A stretch of DNA of 64,000 nucleotides from Nannocystis pusilla (lineage in GTDB: Bacteria; Myxococcota_A; Polyangia; Nannocystales; Nannocystaceae). How positions within the stretch are numbered: the stretch's first letter is position 1; the number at the start of each line of letters is the position of its first letter. The stretch covers positions 9,010,001-9,074,000 of the forward strand of contig NZ_JAPNKE010000002.1 in assembly GCF_026626665.1 (NCBI RefSeq), written 5' to 3'. The notes under the pieces are model-generated. The model was not told the DNA's origin. It ran no database searches and saw only the letters and a list, made by a program, of their open reading frames with translations. A program made the position numbers and the translations under genes. Shown one piece after another: positions 55,190 through 63,301 of the stretch.

Positions 55190-55719
55190 ATGAAGCTCGG
55201 CCTCGACACGCTGCGCGACCCGACCCGCGTCCTCGACATGTGGAAGAGCCTGTCTGCAAAGACATTCGGCAAGCAGCTGTTCGCGCGCGCCATCTCGCTG
55301 GCGGTGCCGTACACCGGCAGCATCTCGCCGCTGGTGCTCGAGCTCGAGGCCGGCCGCGCGAAGGTGCAGATGCGCGACCGCTGGGGCGTGCGCAACCATC
55401 TTCGCTGCGTCCACGCCGTGGCGCTGATGAACCTCGGCGAGGCTGTGACCGGTTTGGCCGTGATGAGCCTGCTGCCGCCCGGGGCGCGGGGGATCGTCCG
55501 CGAGCTGGCGATGGAGTACGTGAAGAAGGCGCGCGGGACGATCACCGGCGACGCCCAGGTGCAGGTCCCCGCGGGCCCGGGACGCACGAATTCGCGGTCA
55601 CCGGCGAGCTCCGCAACAGCATCGGCGAGGTCGTCGCGCGCGTGCGGGCCCGCTGGCGCATCGACGTGCCCGAAGGCAACGTCGTCGATGCCGAGGCCGG
55701 CGCCGCAGCCGCGTCCTGA
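55190..55719 (+). CDS. DUF4442 / hotdog-fold thioesterase-like protein (frame-disrupted)
   Basis: About 175 residues. It opens MKLGLDTLRDPTRVLDMWKS, then a membrane-like helix, VRNHLRCVHAVALMNLGEAV (the H-x-x-x-L-x-N-L/G-E pattern of DUF4442 hotdog proteins), GLAVMSLLPPGARGIV, and after a frame break near 55575 the closing strands (ELRNSIGEVVARVRARWRID). It would hydrolyse or bind acyl-CoA-type thioesters in the cytoplasm. A degenerate dispersed-repeat sequence (GACATGTGGAAGAGCCTGTC) lies in the first 60 bases of coding. The stop is the TGA at 55717-55719. Confidence 0.8.
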
Positions 55720-56252
55720 GGGACCGCGCGCCGCCGCAGAAAATTCCAAGGCGCTACGCTCGCGTAGGTGTCGGCCGAGCTCACGGAGCCGACGCACGCG
55801 CCTCCACGCCCGAGGTCGCCGCGGACGGCGTGATGCGGTGAAGCGCACGCGCGCCGCGGCGACGCGATCTCGCAGGCGCCGGTGACCGGCGGAGCACCCG
55901 CGCGAGGGACCGCTCGTGGGATGCACCGGAGGACATGTCCTGGGGGACATGTGACGAGGCGCCGCCGTCGGACTCGGAGGGCCTCGCGGAACGATCGCGC
56001 GGCGAGGCTCTCGACGGGTCGGCGGCGAGGCGGGGACACACCTCGAGGGGGAATGAGCCCGCTCGCGGCGGTTCACGCGGCCTGCGACACGAGGGCGGCC
56101 GAGGGCGACGAGCTCGGCCTGCGCCAGGGCGCCGGCGAGGAAGGTTCGCTGGGCCGTGCGCGGACGCGCGTGGGCGCCCGACCGCGAGCGCCCCTGCGGC
56201 GGCGCAGTCGCGCGCGCGCCCCGGCCGCGCGGGCCTGGTAGGCTCCCGGCGC
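55720..56252. other. Intergenic region with two hairpins
   Basis: A 533-bp region without a credible gene. CTACGC-TC-GCGTAG (55754-55767) could terminate the hotdog-like gene. A perfect dispersed hairpin lies at 55933-55952. The rest is very GC-rich with no signal I can name. Confidence 0.6.
55933..55952. repeat. Perfect dispersed hairpin ACATGTCC-TGGG-GGACATGT
   Basis: ACATGTCCTGGGGGACATGT: an 8-bp perfect stem with TGGG loop, one of the two cleanest copies. It is between two genes of the same direction, not convergent ones. Confidence 0.85.
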
Positions 56253-57958
56253 ATGACCGCGAGCGCCTCGACCTTCCCTCCGCTGCTCGTCACGCCGCCG
56301 GCCGGCGGCTTCGATCGCGCCGCCGCGCGTGACCTGGTCAAAGAGTCAGGTCTGGCGGCCGCCCTGCACAAGCTGGTGCGCGCGCCGTTCGGGCACACCG
56401 TGCTGAGCCTGCGGGCCCTCGACGCGGCGATCGAGGCGGCCGACCTGGCGCTGCAGGCCGGCGAGGCGCTGCACGCCGCGCTGCTCGAGGACATCGCCCG
56501 CGCCGGCTCGCTGGCGCTGCCGGAGCCGACCCGCGACCAGCGGATGTTCGTCGGCGCGTTCACGCTGACGGTCCTGGGCGACGCGGCGGCGCCGCGGCTG
56601 GCCCTGGTCGCGCCGACGCCGGAGGTCCACGGCGAGCTCGAGTCGGATGGCCTCGAGGACCTGCTCGTTCGGCCAGCCCGGAGGCGGTCAAGAGCGCGCT
56701 GGCGATGGCCGGCAAGTACCTCGAGCTCCAGGCCCAGCGGCAGCCGGGGGCCAGCGCGCCGCGGCTCGACGAGCGCGAGGTGTGGGCGGTGACGACCCTG
56801 CACGCGTTCGTGCTGCAGCGGCAGGCGCGCTGCGGCGCCTGACCCACGCCGGGCGCCTGCGGCCGTTCGGCGTGGCCCTGGCCCAGCGCAAGGTGGTGGT
56901 CGGCGAGCTGCGCTACGAGGGCTTCGTGGCCCGCGGCGCCGAGGGCCCGGCCAGCGACCTCAAGCCGGTCAAGCTGCAGGACATCGTCGGCAACCAGGAG
57001 TACCTGCAGGCCGGCCTCAAGCTGGCCCGCGACGTCGCCGCGTATGACCTCAAGGCCAGGCGCGGGCCGAAGCAGCTCAATCCGGTGCTGTTCGGCCTCG
57101 GCCGGCCCGGCTGCGGCAAGACGATCACCGCCCACGCGATCGGCAACTACTTCCTCGACTTCTGCAAGCAGCGCGACGTCCCGGCCCGCTTCAAGGTCAT
57201 CCGCCGCACCGACTGGGCCTCGTCGTACCAGAACGCCAGCGCGGCGACGCTGGTGAAGATCTTCAAGGAGGAGGTGTACGGGTTCGAGGGCGTGCGGGGT
57301 CTACTGGCCCGACATCGACACCGCGTTCGCCTCGCGCGGGTCGGGCGACCTGCGCTCGGAGGAGAAGAACAACCTCGGCGCGGTGTTCGGGATCTTCGAC
57401 GGAACGCTTATCCCGAAGGACGGCAAGTGGTTCATGATCTGCGACGCCAACTACATGCAGATGGACGAGGCGACGCGCTCGCGGATCGCCCAGAACCCGT
57501 TCACGGTGCGCGGGCCGACCACGGCCGACGACTACGTGCACCTGCTGCGCGACGTGCTGCTCGGCGACCTGCGCCCGTTCGTCGCCCACGGCGAGGAGGC
57601 CGGCTGGGCCGAGGTCGGCGCCGACCTGGTCAAGGCCGACCTCAGCGGCCGCTCGGTCGAGAGCGTGGCCAACAACATCCGCGCCTACGTGCAGGACTTC
57701 GAGTACCCCGACGAGTACTTCCGCGCCGACTACGAGCGCCGCAAGCAGCTGATCCACGAGCTGTCGCGCCGCGTCGACATCGCCGGGGTGCGGCGGGAGA
57801 TCGCCGACTACGTCAGCTTCCACCGCGAGGCCGAGGAGCGCGAGGCCAAGGACCGGTTCGAGCGCGAGGTCGAGGCGATGGTCCAGCAGCTCAACGCCGG
57901 ACGGGCCGCGACCGCCCGCGCGGCCGCGGCCGCGGCGCGGGAGATCGTCGGCGAGTGA
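56253..57958 (+). CDS. AAA-type ATPase (three frame disruptions)
   Basis: About 568 residues. An N-terminal region (1-190: MTASASTFPPLLVTPPAGG, DLVKESGLAAALHKLVRAPF) is unrecognised. A AAA core follows with Walker A FGLGRPGCGKTITA, a Walker B/sensor region YWPDIDTAFASRG, sensor-like MICDANYMQMDEATRSRIAQ and a C-terminal helical part. The frame breaks near 56665, 56840 and 57297, each with protein homology continuing in another frame. The stop at 57956-57958 overlaps the GTG of the 5'-3' exonuclease gene (GTGA). The overlap suggests the ATPase and nuclease act together on nucleic acid. Three breaks are more than elsewhere, so true decay is possible. Confidence 0.7.
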
Positions 57959-58914
57959 GCGCGCTGGTCGATACATTTCCTGAGAGACATGTTCTCGGGG
58001 GCATGTCCCCGGGGGCATGTCCCGAGGTGTGGGTGATCGACGCGACGGCGCTGCTGTTCCGCGCCTACTACGGGATGCCGGCCCGGCTGTCGCCGGCGGG
58101 CGAGCACGTGGGGGCGGTGCTGGGGCTCGGGCACCTGCTGCGCGGGCTCTTGCGGCGGGCGCCGGAGCGGGTGGTGCTGGTGTACGACGCGGGGCGGTTC
58201 ACGTTCCGCAACCGCATCGACCCGCGCTACAAGGCCAACCGCGGCGAGCCGCCGCCCGACCTGGCGCCGCAGTTCGAGCTCGCGCGGCAGTTCGGCGCGG
58301 CGGCCGGGTTCGTGGCGCTGAGCGTGCCCGACTTCGAGGCCGACGACCTGATGGCCACGCTCGCCCGCAGCGCGGCGGCCGCCGGTCTGCGCACGCGGCT
58401 GTTCAGCGTCGACAAGGACCTGTGCCAGCTGGTGCGCGACGAGGCGCCGGGGGTGGTGCTCGAGGACCCGCGCACGCAGGCGACGTGCGACGCGGCCGGG
58501 GTGCTGCAGCGGATGGGCGTGCGGCCGTCGCAGGTGGTCGACTACCTGGCGCTGGTGGGCGACACCAGCGACAACGTGCCCGGGGTCCCAGGGGTCGGGC
58601 CGAAGGCGGCGCAGGCCCTCATCGCCGCGTTCGGCGACCTCGACGCGCTCTACGATTCGCTCGAGCGGGTCGCCGCGCTGCCGCTGCGCGGGGCCAAGGG
58701 GCTCGCGGCCAAGCTCGAGGCCGGGCGCGAGGCGGCCTTCCTCGCGCGCGCGCTGGTGCGGCTGCACGACGCGGTCCCGCTCGGCGCGCTCGACCTACAC
58801 GCGCACACGCGCTGGGGCGGGCCGCGTGAAGACGCCGACGAATTCTTCGCCGCGCTCGGCAGCCCGGGCGCGCTCCGCGGGCTGCGATCGATCGCGTCGC
58901 AGCCGCGTGCGTGA
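57955..58914 (+). CDS. 5'-3' exonuclease (PolI N-terminal / T5 exonuclease family)
   Basis: A 319-residue metal-dependent flap endonuclease/5'-3' exonuclease. Motifs are VWVIDATALLFRAYYGM (metal Asp), VLVYDAGRFTFRNRIDPRYK, FEADDLMATLARSA, FSVDKDLCQLV and the helix-hairpin-helix GDTSDNVPGVPGVGPKAAQA. As a stand-alone gene it may trim Okazaki or recombination intermediates. The GTG start at 57955 overlaps the ATPase stop. The first 25 residues (TFPERHVLGGMSPGACPE) are encoded by the dispersed repeats. An ATG at 58003 would avoid most of that leader. Fold similarity begins at VWVIDA. Confidence 0.88.
   Translation: MSALVDTFPERHVLGGMSPGACPEVWVIDATALLFRAYYGMPARLSPAGEHVGAVLGLGHLLRGLLRRAPERVVLVYDAGRFTFRNRIDPRYKANRGEPPPDLAPQFELARQFGAAAGFVALSVPDFEADDLMATLARSAAAAGLRTRLFSVDKDLCQLVRDEAPGVVLEDPRTQATCDAAGVLQRMGVRPSQVVDYLALVGDTSDNVPGVPGVGPKAAQALIAAFGDLDALYDSLERVAALPLRGAKGLAAKLEAGREAAFLARALVRLHDAVPLGALDLHAHTRWGGPREDADEFFAALGSPGALRGLRSIASQPRA
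57979..58028. repeat. Three overlapping dispersed elements at the exonuclease start
   Basis: CCTGAGAGACATGTTCTCGG is followed by GGGCATGTCCCC and GGGGGCATGTCCCGAGG. Arms can pair several ways (GGGGCATGTCCCC, CATGTCCCC with GGGGGCATG). They sit in the N-terminal coding part of the exonuclease and may control its translation. Confidence 0.65.
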
Positions 58915-58956
58915 GGGACAAGCGCGCGCCGACGCGGTAGGCTCTCGCGGCCCTCG

Positions 58957-60198
58957 ATGACGACCGCCGCCGAACTCGCGTCACCGCCCGCAGAGCCGCC
59001 GCCGTCGGGCCACACGCGGGCGCTGGCGACGGTGTGGTTCACGCTCTTCCTCGACCTGGTGTCGTTCGGGATCGTCATCCCGGTGCTGCCCTTCTACGCC
59101 AAGAGCACCGGCGCGTCGGAGGGCCTGATCGCGCTGTTGGCGACGGCCTACTCGGCGGCGCAGTTCGTGATGTCGCCGGTGCTCGGCCGCCTCAGCGACC
59201 GCCACGGCCGCCGCCCGGTGATGCTGATCTCGATCTTCGGCAGCACGATGGCGATGCTGACCCTCGGGTTCGCGCAGGCGCTGTGGATGCTGTTCCTGTC
59301 GCGCACGATCAGCGGGGTGTGCAACGCCAACGTGTCGACGGCGCACGCGTACGTGGCCGACCGCGTGCCGCCGCACCAGCGCGCCCGCTACATGGGCATG
59401 ATGGGCACCGCGGTCGGCCTCGGCTTCATCGTCGGCCCGTCGCTCGGCGGCCTGCTGGCGCGCGCCGACTGGCCGCAGTTCCCGTTCTTCGTCGGCGCGG
59501 CGCTGAGCCTGCTCAACTTCCTCATGGCGGTGATGTGGCTGCCCGAGAGCCACCGCCCGCGCGCGGCCGTCGCCGGGCCGCCGCCGCCGCGCCCGTCGCT
59601 GCTGGCGGTGGCGCGCGACCCGGCGTTCTGGCGCAGCCAGATCGGCGTGATGGTCGCGGTGTACTTCAGCTTCTTCTGCGCGTTCGCGGCGATGGAGGCG
59701 ACCTTCGCCCTGTTCGCCGAGGCCTGCTTCGGCTGGGGCGAGCAGGAGAACGGCCGCTACTTCGCGTTCATCGGCACGGTCATCGTCCTGTTCCAGGGCT
59801 TCATCGTCGGCCGCGCGGTGTCGACGATCGGCGAGCGCCGCTCGCTGGCCCTCGGCCTGACGCTGAGCTTCACCGGCTTCCTGGTGCTGTGCGCGTCGCC
59901 GTCGTGGCTGTTCGTGGTGCTCGGCGGGTTCTTCATCGCCGGCGGCAACGGCCTCATCATGCCGAGCATGTCGGCGCTGGTGTCGCGCAACAGCACCAGC
60001 GAGAATCAGGGCATCAACGCCGGCTTCGCCCAGTCGGCCGGCGCGCTCGGGCGCATCGCCGGCCCGATGATCGCCGGGGTGCTGTTCGAGGTGATAGGTC
60101 CGCGCGCGCCGATGGGCTCGTCGGCCACCCTGGTGGTGCTGGTGTGCATCATGGTGCTGGCGCGGGTCCACGAGTCGCGGCCCGAAGCCGGGCGCTGA
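58957..60198 (+). CDS. MFS transporter (TetA-like drug-efflux family)
   Basis: A 413-residue inner-membrane transporter with 12 predicted helices. The MFS A-motif is GRLSDRHGRRPVMLIS and the antiporter-type C-motif is MMGTAVGLGFIVGPSLGGLL, both typical of drug/H+ antiporters such as TetA and related proteins. Other landmarks are LVSFGIVIPVLPFYAKSTGA and NGLIMPSMSALVSRN. The substrate is not determined by sequence. It follows the exonuclease gene by 42 bp and probably shares its transcript. A 60-bp repeat block with dispersed elements follows its stop. Confidence 0.9.
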   Translation: MTTAAELASPPAEPPPSGHTRALATVWFTLFLDLVSFGIVIPVLPFYAKSTGASEGLIALLATAYSAAQFVMSPVLGRLSDRHGRRPVMLISIFGSTMAMLTLGFAQALWMLFLSRTISGVCNANVSTAHAYVADRVPPHQRARYMGMMGTAVGLGFIVGPSLGGLLARADWPQFPFFVGAALSLLNFLMAVMWLPESHRPRAAVAGPPPPRPSLLAVARDPAFWRSQIGVMVAVYFSFFCAFAAMEATFALFAEACFGWGEQENGRYFAFIGTVIVLFQGFIVGRAVSTIGERRSLALGLTLSFTGFLVLCASPSWLFVVLGGFFIAGGNGLIMPSMSALVSRNSTSENQGINAGFAQSAGALGRIAGPMIAGVLFEVIGPRAPMGSSATLVVLVCIMVLARVHESRPEAGR

Positions 60199-60232
60199 CG
60201 CGCCGACCGCCGAGGCCGCGCGAGGCCTGGCT

Positions 60233-60430
60233 TGGGGACAGGTCATGGCGCACCGCCGGGCTGGTGCCGGGCGGGCCATGTTATACATGGCCTTTGGGAC
60301 ATGTCGTGGTGCACCGCCGGGCTGGTGCCGGGCGAGCCGGGGAGATATGGCTTTTGGGACATGTCGTGGCGCATCGCCGGGTTGGCGCGGACCGGGCGGG
60401 GTCGAGGCGAGACATGTCTTTAGGGACAGC
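60233..60430. repeat. 60-bp tandem repeat with a dispersed element in each unit
   Basis: Units begin at 60233, 60294 and 60354 with T(T/G)GGGACA(T/G)GTC(A/G)TGG, followed by CGCACCGCCGGGCTGGTGCC in the first two and a diverged version in the third; the period is 60-61 bp. A last GACATGTCTTTAGGGACAG is at 60411-60429. The block lies between convergent genes (stops 60198 and 60456). Confidence 0.85.
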
Positions 60431-60455
60431 CTGAGGGAGCGGGGCCGTCGCCGGC

Positions 60456-61148
60456 TCAGCGATCGTGCTGCACCCGGCCGTCCGGCTCCCAGCGGAGCGT
60501 GCGATAGGCGAACACGCCGTTGCCGGCGCGGTCGCCGTCGGGCTGGACGGCGCGCACGTCGACGTGCCGCGACGGACCCCAGCCGAAGCCGAGCGAGACC
60601 CTGCCGATCGTCAGCGCCTCGGTGGCGGCGCCGTGGAGCCGCAGGCGCGCGTCGCCGCGGCTGACGCCGGCGAAGTAGCCCTCCTGGGCCTGGAGGACGG
60701 TGTGGACCAGGTGCGACGGGGCGTCGCCGCGCCGGCGGGCGCGCGACCCCAGGAGCGCCGCGAGCTCGTCGAGCCGGTCGTAGCGGACGACCGTGTAGGC
60801 GGCCACGCGGCACACGAAGGTGTCGTCGCCGGCGAACAGCACTTCGGCCTCGTCCTCGACGGGGACACGCACGCCGTCGGGGCCGACCACGAAGTCGTCG
60901 CCGCGCGGCGATTCGCGCCGCAGCTCGGCGCCGGCCGAGAAGTCGGAAGGACCCACGGGGGTGACGATGGTCGGCCATTCGCGCAGATCCGCGCCCCAGC
61001 GGTCGAGCGAATGGTGGGCCACGAAGCGCTCGTGGTCGAAGCTGCCGACGTCGCCGAGGCGGACGGCGGCGGAGAACGGCGGCCACGCCCCGAAGCCCAG
61101 CTCCATGACGCGGCTCGTGTGGCGATTCCAGGCGCTGAACAAGCTCAT
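60456..61148 (-). CDS. Hypothetical protein
   Basis: A 230-residue cytoplasmic protein with no signal or membrane helices. It opens MSLFSAWNRHTSRVMELGFG, is probably mixed alpha/beta with acidic loops, and ends ... FAYRTLRWEPDGRVQHDR. I do not recognise the family. It is divergent from the sirtuin gene with an AT-rich 86-bp promoter region between them, so the two may be coregulated. Confidence 0.7.
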   Translation of the reverse strand: MSLFSAWNRHTSRVMELGFGAWPPFSAAVRLGDVGSFDHERFVAHHSLDRWGADLREWPTIVTPVGPSDFSAGAELRRESPRGDDFVVGPDGVRVPVEDEAEVLFAGDDTFVCRVAAYTVVRYDRLDELAALLGSRARRRGDAPSHLVHTVLQAQEGYFAGVSRGDARLRLHGAATEALTIGRVSLGFGWGPSRHVDVRAVQPDGDRAGNGVFAYRTLRWEPDGRVQHDR

Positions 61149-61234
61149 CGATCCCTCGAACGAGGCATAGCAATCATCAGCTCCGACGATTGTGTCGCTC
61201 GATAATTTTTTCGCAGCGTTTACCCTCCGTATAC

Positions 61235-62081
61235 ATGCACGACCTCGTCGAAGCTGCGACTCGCGCCGCCGCCGCCGTGCGCTCGGCGGACGCCCTCATG
61301 ATCTGCGCGGGCGCCGGCATGGGCGTCGATTCCGGACTGCCCGACTTCCGCGGGCCCGAAGGCTTCTGGCGCGCGTATCCGGCGGCCCGCCGGCTCGGGC
61401 TCCAGTTCCACGACCTCGCCGACCCGCGGTGGTTTCACGGCGACCCGGCGCTCGCGTGGGGCTTCTACGGGCACCGCCTCAACCTCTATCGCGCGACCAC
61501 GCCGCACGCCGGATTCGCGCTGCTCCAGCGCTGGGCCGCGCGCGCCCGCGGGGGCGTTCGTGTTCACGTCGAACGTGGACGCTCAGTTCCAGCGCGCGGG
61601 CTTCCACGAGGAGCGCGTGGAGGAGTGCCACGGATCGATCTTGCACCTGCAATGTCTGAAAGGCTGCGACCTGCCGCCGTGGTCGGCCGCGCAGACGGCG
61701 GTGTCGGTCGATGTCGAGACGCTCCGCGCCGCGGAGCCGCTGCCCGCGTGCCCGCGCTGCGGCGGCCTGGCCCGCCCGAACATCCTGATGTTCGGCGACC
61801 TCGGCTGGGACTCCAGCCGCGCGAACGAGCAGCGCGAGCGCCTGGCAGAATGGCTGGAAGAGCTGGGCCAGCGCCGCGCTCGGGTGGTGGTGCTGTGCCT
61901 CGGCGCAGGCACTGCGATCCCGTCGGTGCGCTTCCACGCCGAGCGCACCGCGCGTCGCCTCGGCGGGGCGCTGATCCGCATCAACCCGCGCGACACGTGG
62001 GTGCCGACCGGCCAGATTTGTCTCGAGAGCGGGGCGCTCGCGGGCCTGTCGGCGATCGAGGCGGCGCTCGCTCAGGGGTGA
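61235..62081 (+). CDS. Sir2-family NAD-dependent protein deacylase (frame-disrupted)
   Basis: About 280 residues. The NAD-binding motif is CAGAGMGVDSGLPDFRGPEG (a GAGxSxxSGIPDFR variant with Gly for Ser), then after a frame break near 61555 FTSNVDAQFQRAGF (TQN-ID equivalent), the catalytic His in CHGSI, a zinc knuckle with LQCLKGC and CPRCGG, and NILMFGDLGWD. It uses NAD to remove acyl groups from protein lysines. The ATG at 61235 is preceded by AT-rich sequence and no clear ribosome-binding site. Two hairpins of the dispersed family separate it from the convergent uracil-DNA glycosylase gene. Confidence 0.85.
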
Positions 62082-62151
62082 ATTGCAGCCGCAATGGCGC
62101 GGGCCGGAGCTGTCGGACGTGCTGGGGCAGGCGCGGGGGGATGGGTAGCGA

Positions 62152-62169
62152 CATGTCCTTCGGGACATG
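62152..62169. repeat. Dispersed hairpin CATGTCC-TTCG-GGACATG
   Basis: A perfect 7-bp stem with a TTCG tetraloop, 70 bp after the sirtuin stop. UUCG-capped hairpins are exceptionally stable in RNA; position and structure fit a terminator. Confidence 0.85.
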
Positions 62170-62246
62170 AATCGACGTCCGCCGATGACGGGGCGCACGG
62201 GCGGGCTGGCGGCGCGTCAGGAGCGGCGGGTCGTCGAATTGAACAA

Positions 62247-62266
62247 ACATGTCCCGTGGGACATGT
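62247..62266. repeat. Perfect dispersed hairpin ACATGTCC-CGTG-GGACATGT
   Basis: ACATGTCCCGTGGGACATGT: an 8-bp perfect stem (9 if the loop pairs), 4 bp from the uracil-DNA glycosylase stop codon. Confidence 0.85.
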
Positions 62267-62270
62267 GGTT

Positions 62271-62915
62271 TCACGCGGCGCCGGCGCGCTGGCGGCGGTT
62301 GGGGGCGAACGCGGTGACGAAGGCGGGGTGACGGGCGATGAGGTCGAGCGCGCGGGTGAGGAGGGTGCGGCCGGGTTCGACGCGGTGCCAGGTCGACGCG
62401 CCGCTCGGGTGCGGCAGGCAGATCGCGTCGGCCTCGACGCCGTGCCAGTGGACCCGCCGGGCCGCGCCGATCACCTCCACGAGCGGGCCCTTGTGCCCGA
62501 GGACTTGCTCGATCGCCACGCCGCCGACCGGGATCACCAGGCGCGGCTGCAAAATGTCGACCTCGCCGGCCAGGAACTGCTGACAGCGCGCCATCTCGTC
62601 GCGGTCGGGCTTGCGGTCGCCGCCCCCGTTGGCCTTGCCCGGGAAGCAGCGGGCCACCGCCGACATGTACACGCTGTCGCGGAACTCCTGCTCGCTGACG
62701 CCGGCCGCGGCCTCGAACCAGCGGAACAGGGTCTTGCCGGCCGTCCACGCGAACGGCCTGCCGAACCCGCCCTCGCGCGGTCCGGGCGCCTGACCGACGA
62801 GCAGCACGGGCGTGACGATCGGCGGGCCGTGGACGACGGGGCCGATCATCGCGGGGCACGCCTTGCAGGCCTCCAGGCGCCGGTGCAGCACGGTCAGTCG
62901 CGTTCGCGGGTCCAT
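62271..62915 (-). CDS. Uracil-DNA glycosylase family protein
   Basis: A 214-residue repair enzyme of the superfamily containing families 4 and 5. Motifs are LLVGQAPGPREGGFGRPFAW (GxAPGxxExxxGRPF/W, active-site region), VYMSAVARCFPGKANGGGDR, LVIPVGGVAIEQVLG and CLPHPSGASTWHRVE (motif with HPSG). Cysteines near the N-terminus (CKACPAM) could be part of a 4Fe-4S site as in family 4, but only this pair and one or two others are present, so the cluster is uncertain. It excises uracil from DNA in base-excision repair. The start at 62915 is the first ATG in frame. Confidence 0.88.
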   Translation of the reverse strand: MDPRTRLTVLHRRLEACKACPAMIGPVVHGPPIVTPVLLVGQAPGPREGGFGRPFAWTAGKTLFRWFEAAAGVSEQEFRDSVYMSAVARCFPGKANGGGDRKPDRDEMARCQQFLAGEVDILQPRLVIPVGGVAIEQVLGHKGPLVEVIGAARRVHWHGVEADAICLPHPSGASTWHRVEPGRTLLTRALDLIARHPAFVTAFAPNRRQRAGAA

Positions 62916-63301
62916 CGTGGAGCGCTCTCGCGCCAGTCTGCGGCACGCGGCGGCGATCCGCCAGCGCAGGCGCGAGGACTCACGCGCGCGTGGCCGCCGC
63001 CGCGAGCGTCGAGACTTTTAAAAGAGAGAAGGAAGGAGAACGACGAGGTTGCCGCGAAGCCGAGCGTCGGCTCACCGGGGCTGTCGAGATGCGTGCCGCG
63101 AGGTCGGTGCGAGGGCGACTTCTGCAGGCCCGTCATGGCCGAGGCGAGGCAGGACTCCGGCGAAGCCTCGTGTGAGCGAAGAACGGTCTCCCATGTGATT
63201 CGGATGTTCGCAGCCTTCGTTCGCGGCGACCTGGCTCGTGCGAGGGCAATGCATTCAGCGATGTATACCGAGCGAGGCCGCTCCTCCTATGATGATAGGA
63301 G
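62916..63301. other. Intergenic region
   Basis: A 386-bp region between the uracil-DNA glycosylase start and the membrane protein stop. It holds CTTTTAAAAG (about 63015-63024) next to a purine-rich tract (AGAGAGAAGGAAGGAGAACG), an AT-rich patch around 63250, and the terminator at the right end. No credible gene. Confidence 0.55.
63284..63301 (-). terminator. Hairpin terminator of the membrane protein gene
   Basis: CTCCTAT-GATG-ATAGGAG, a perfect 7-bp stem immediately after the minus-strand stop at 63302. Confidence 0.65.
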
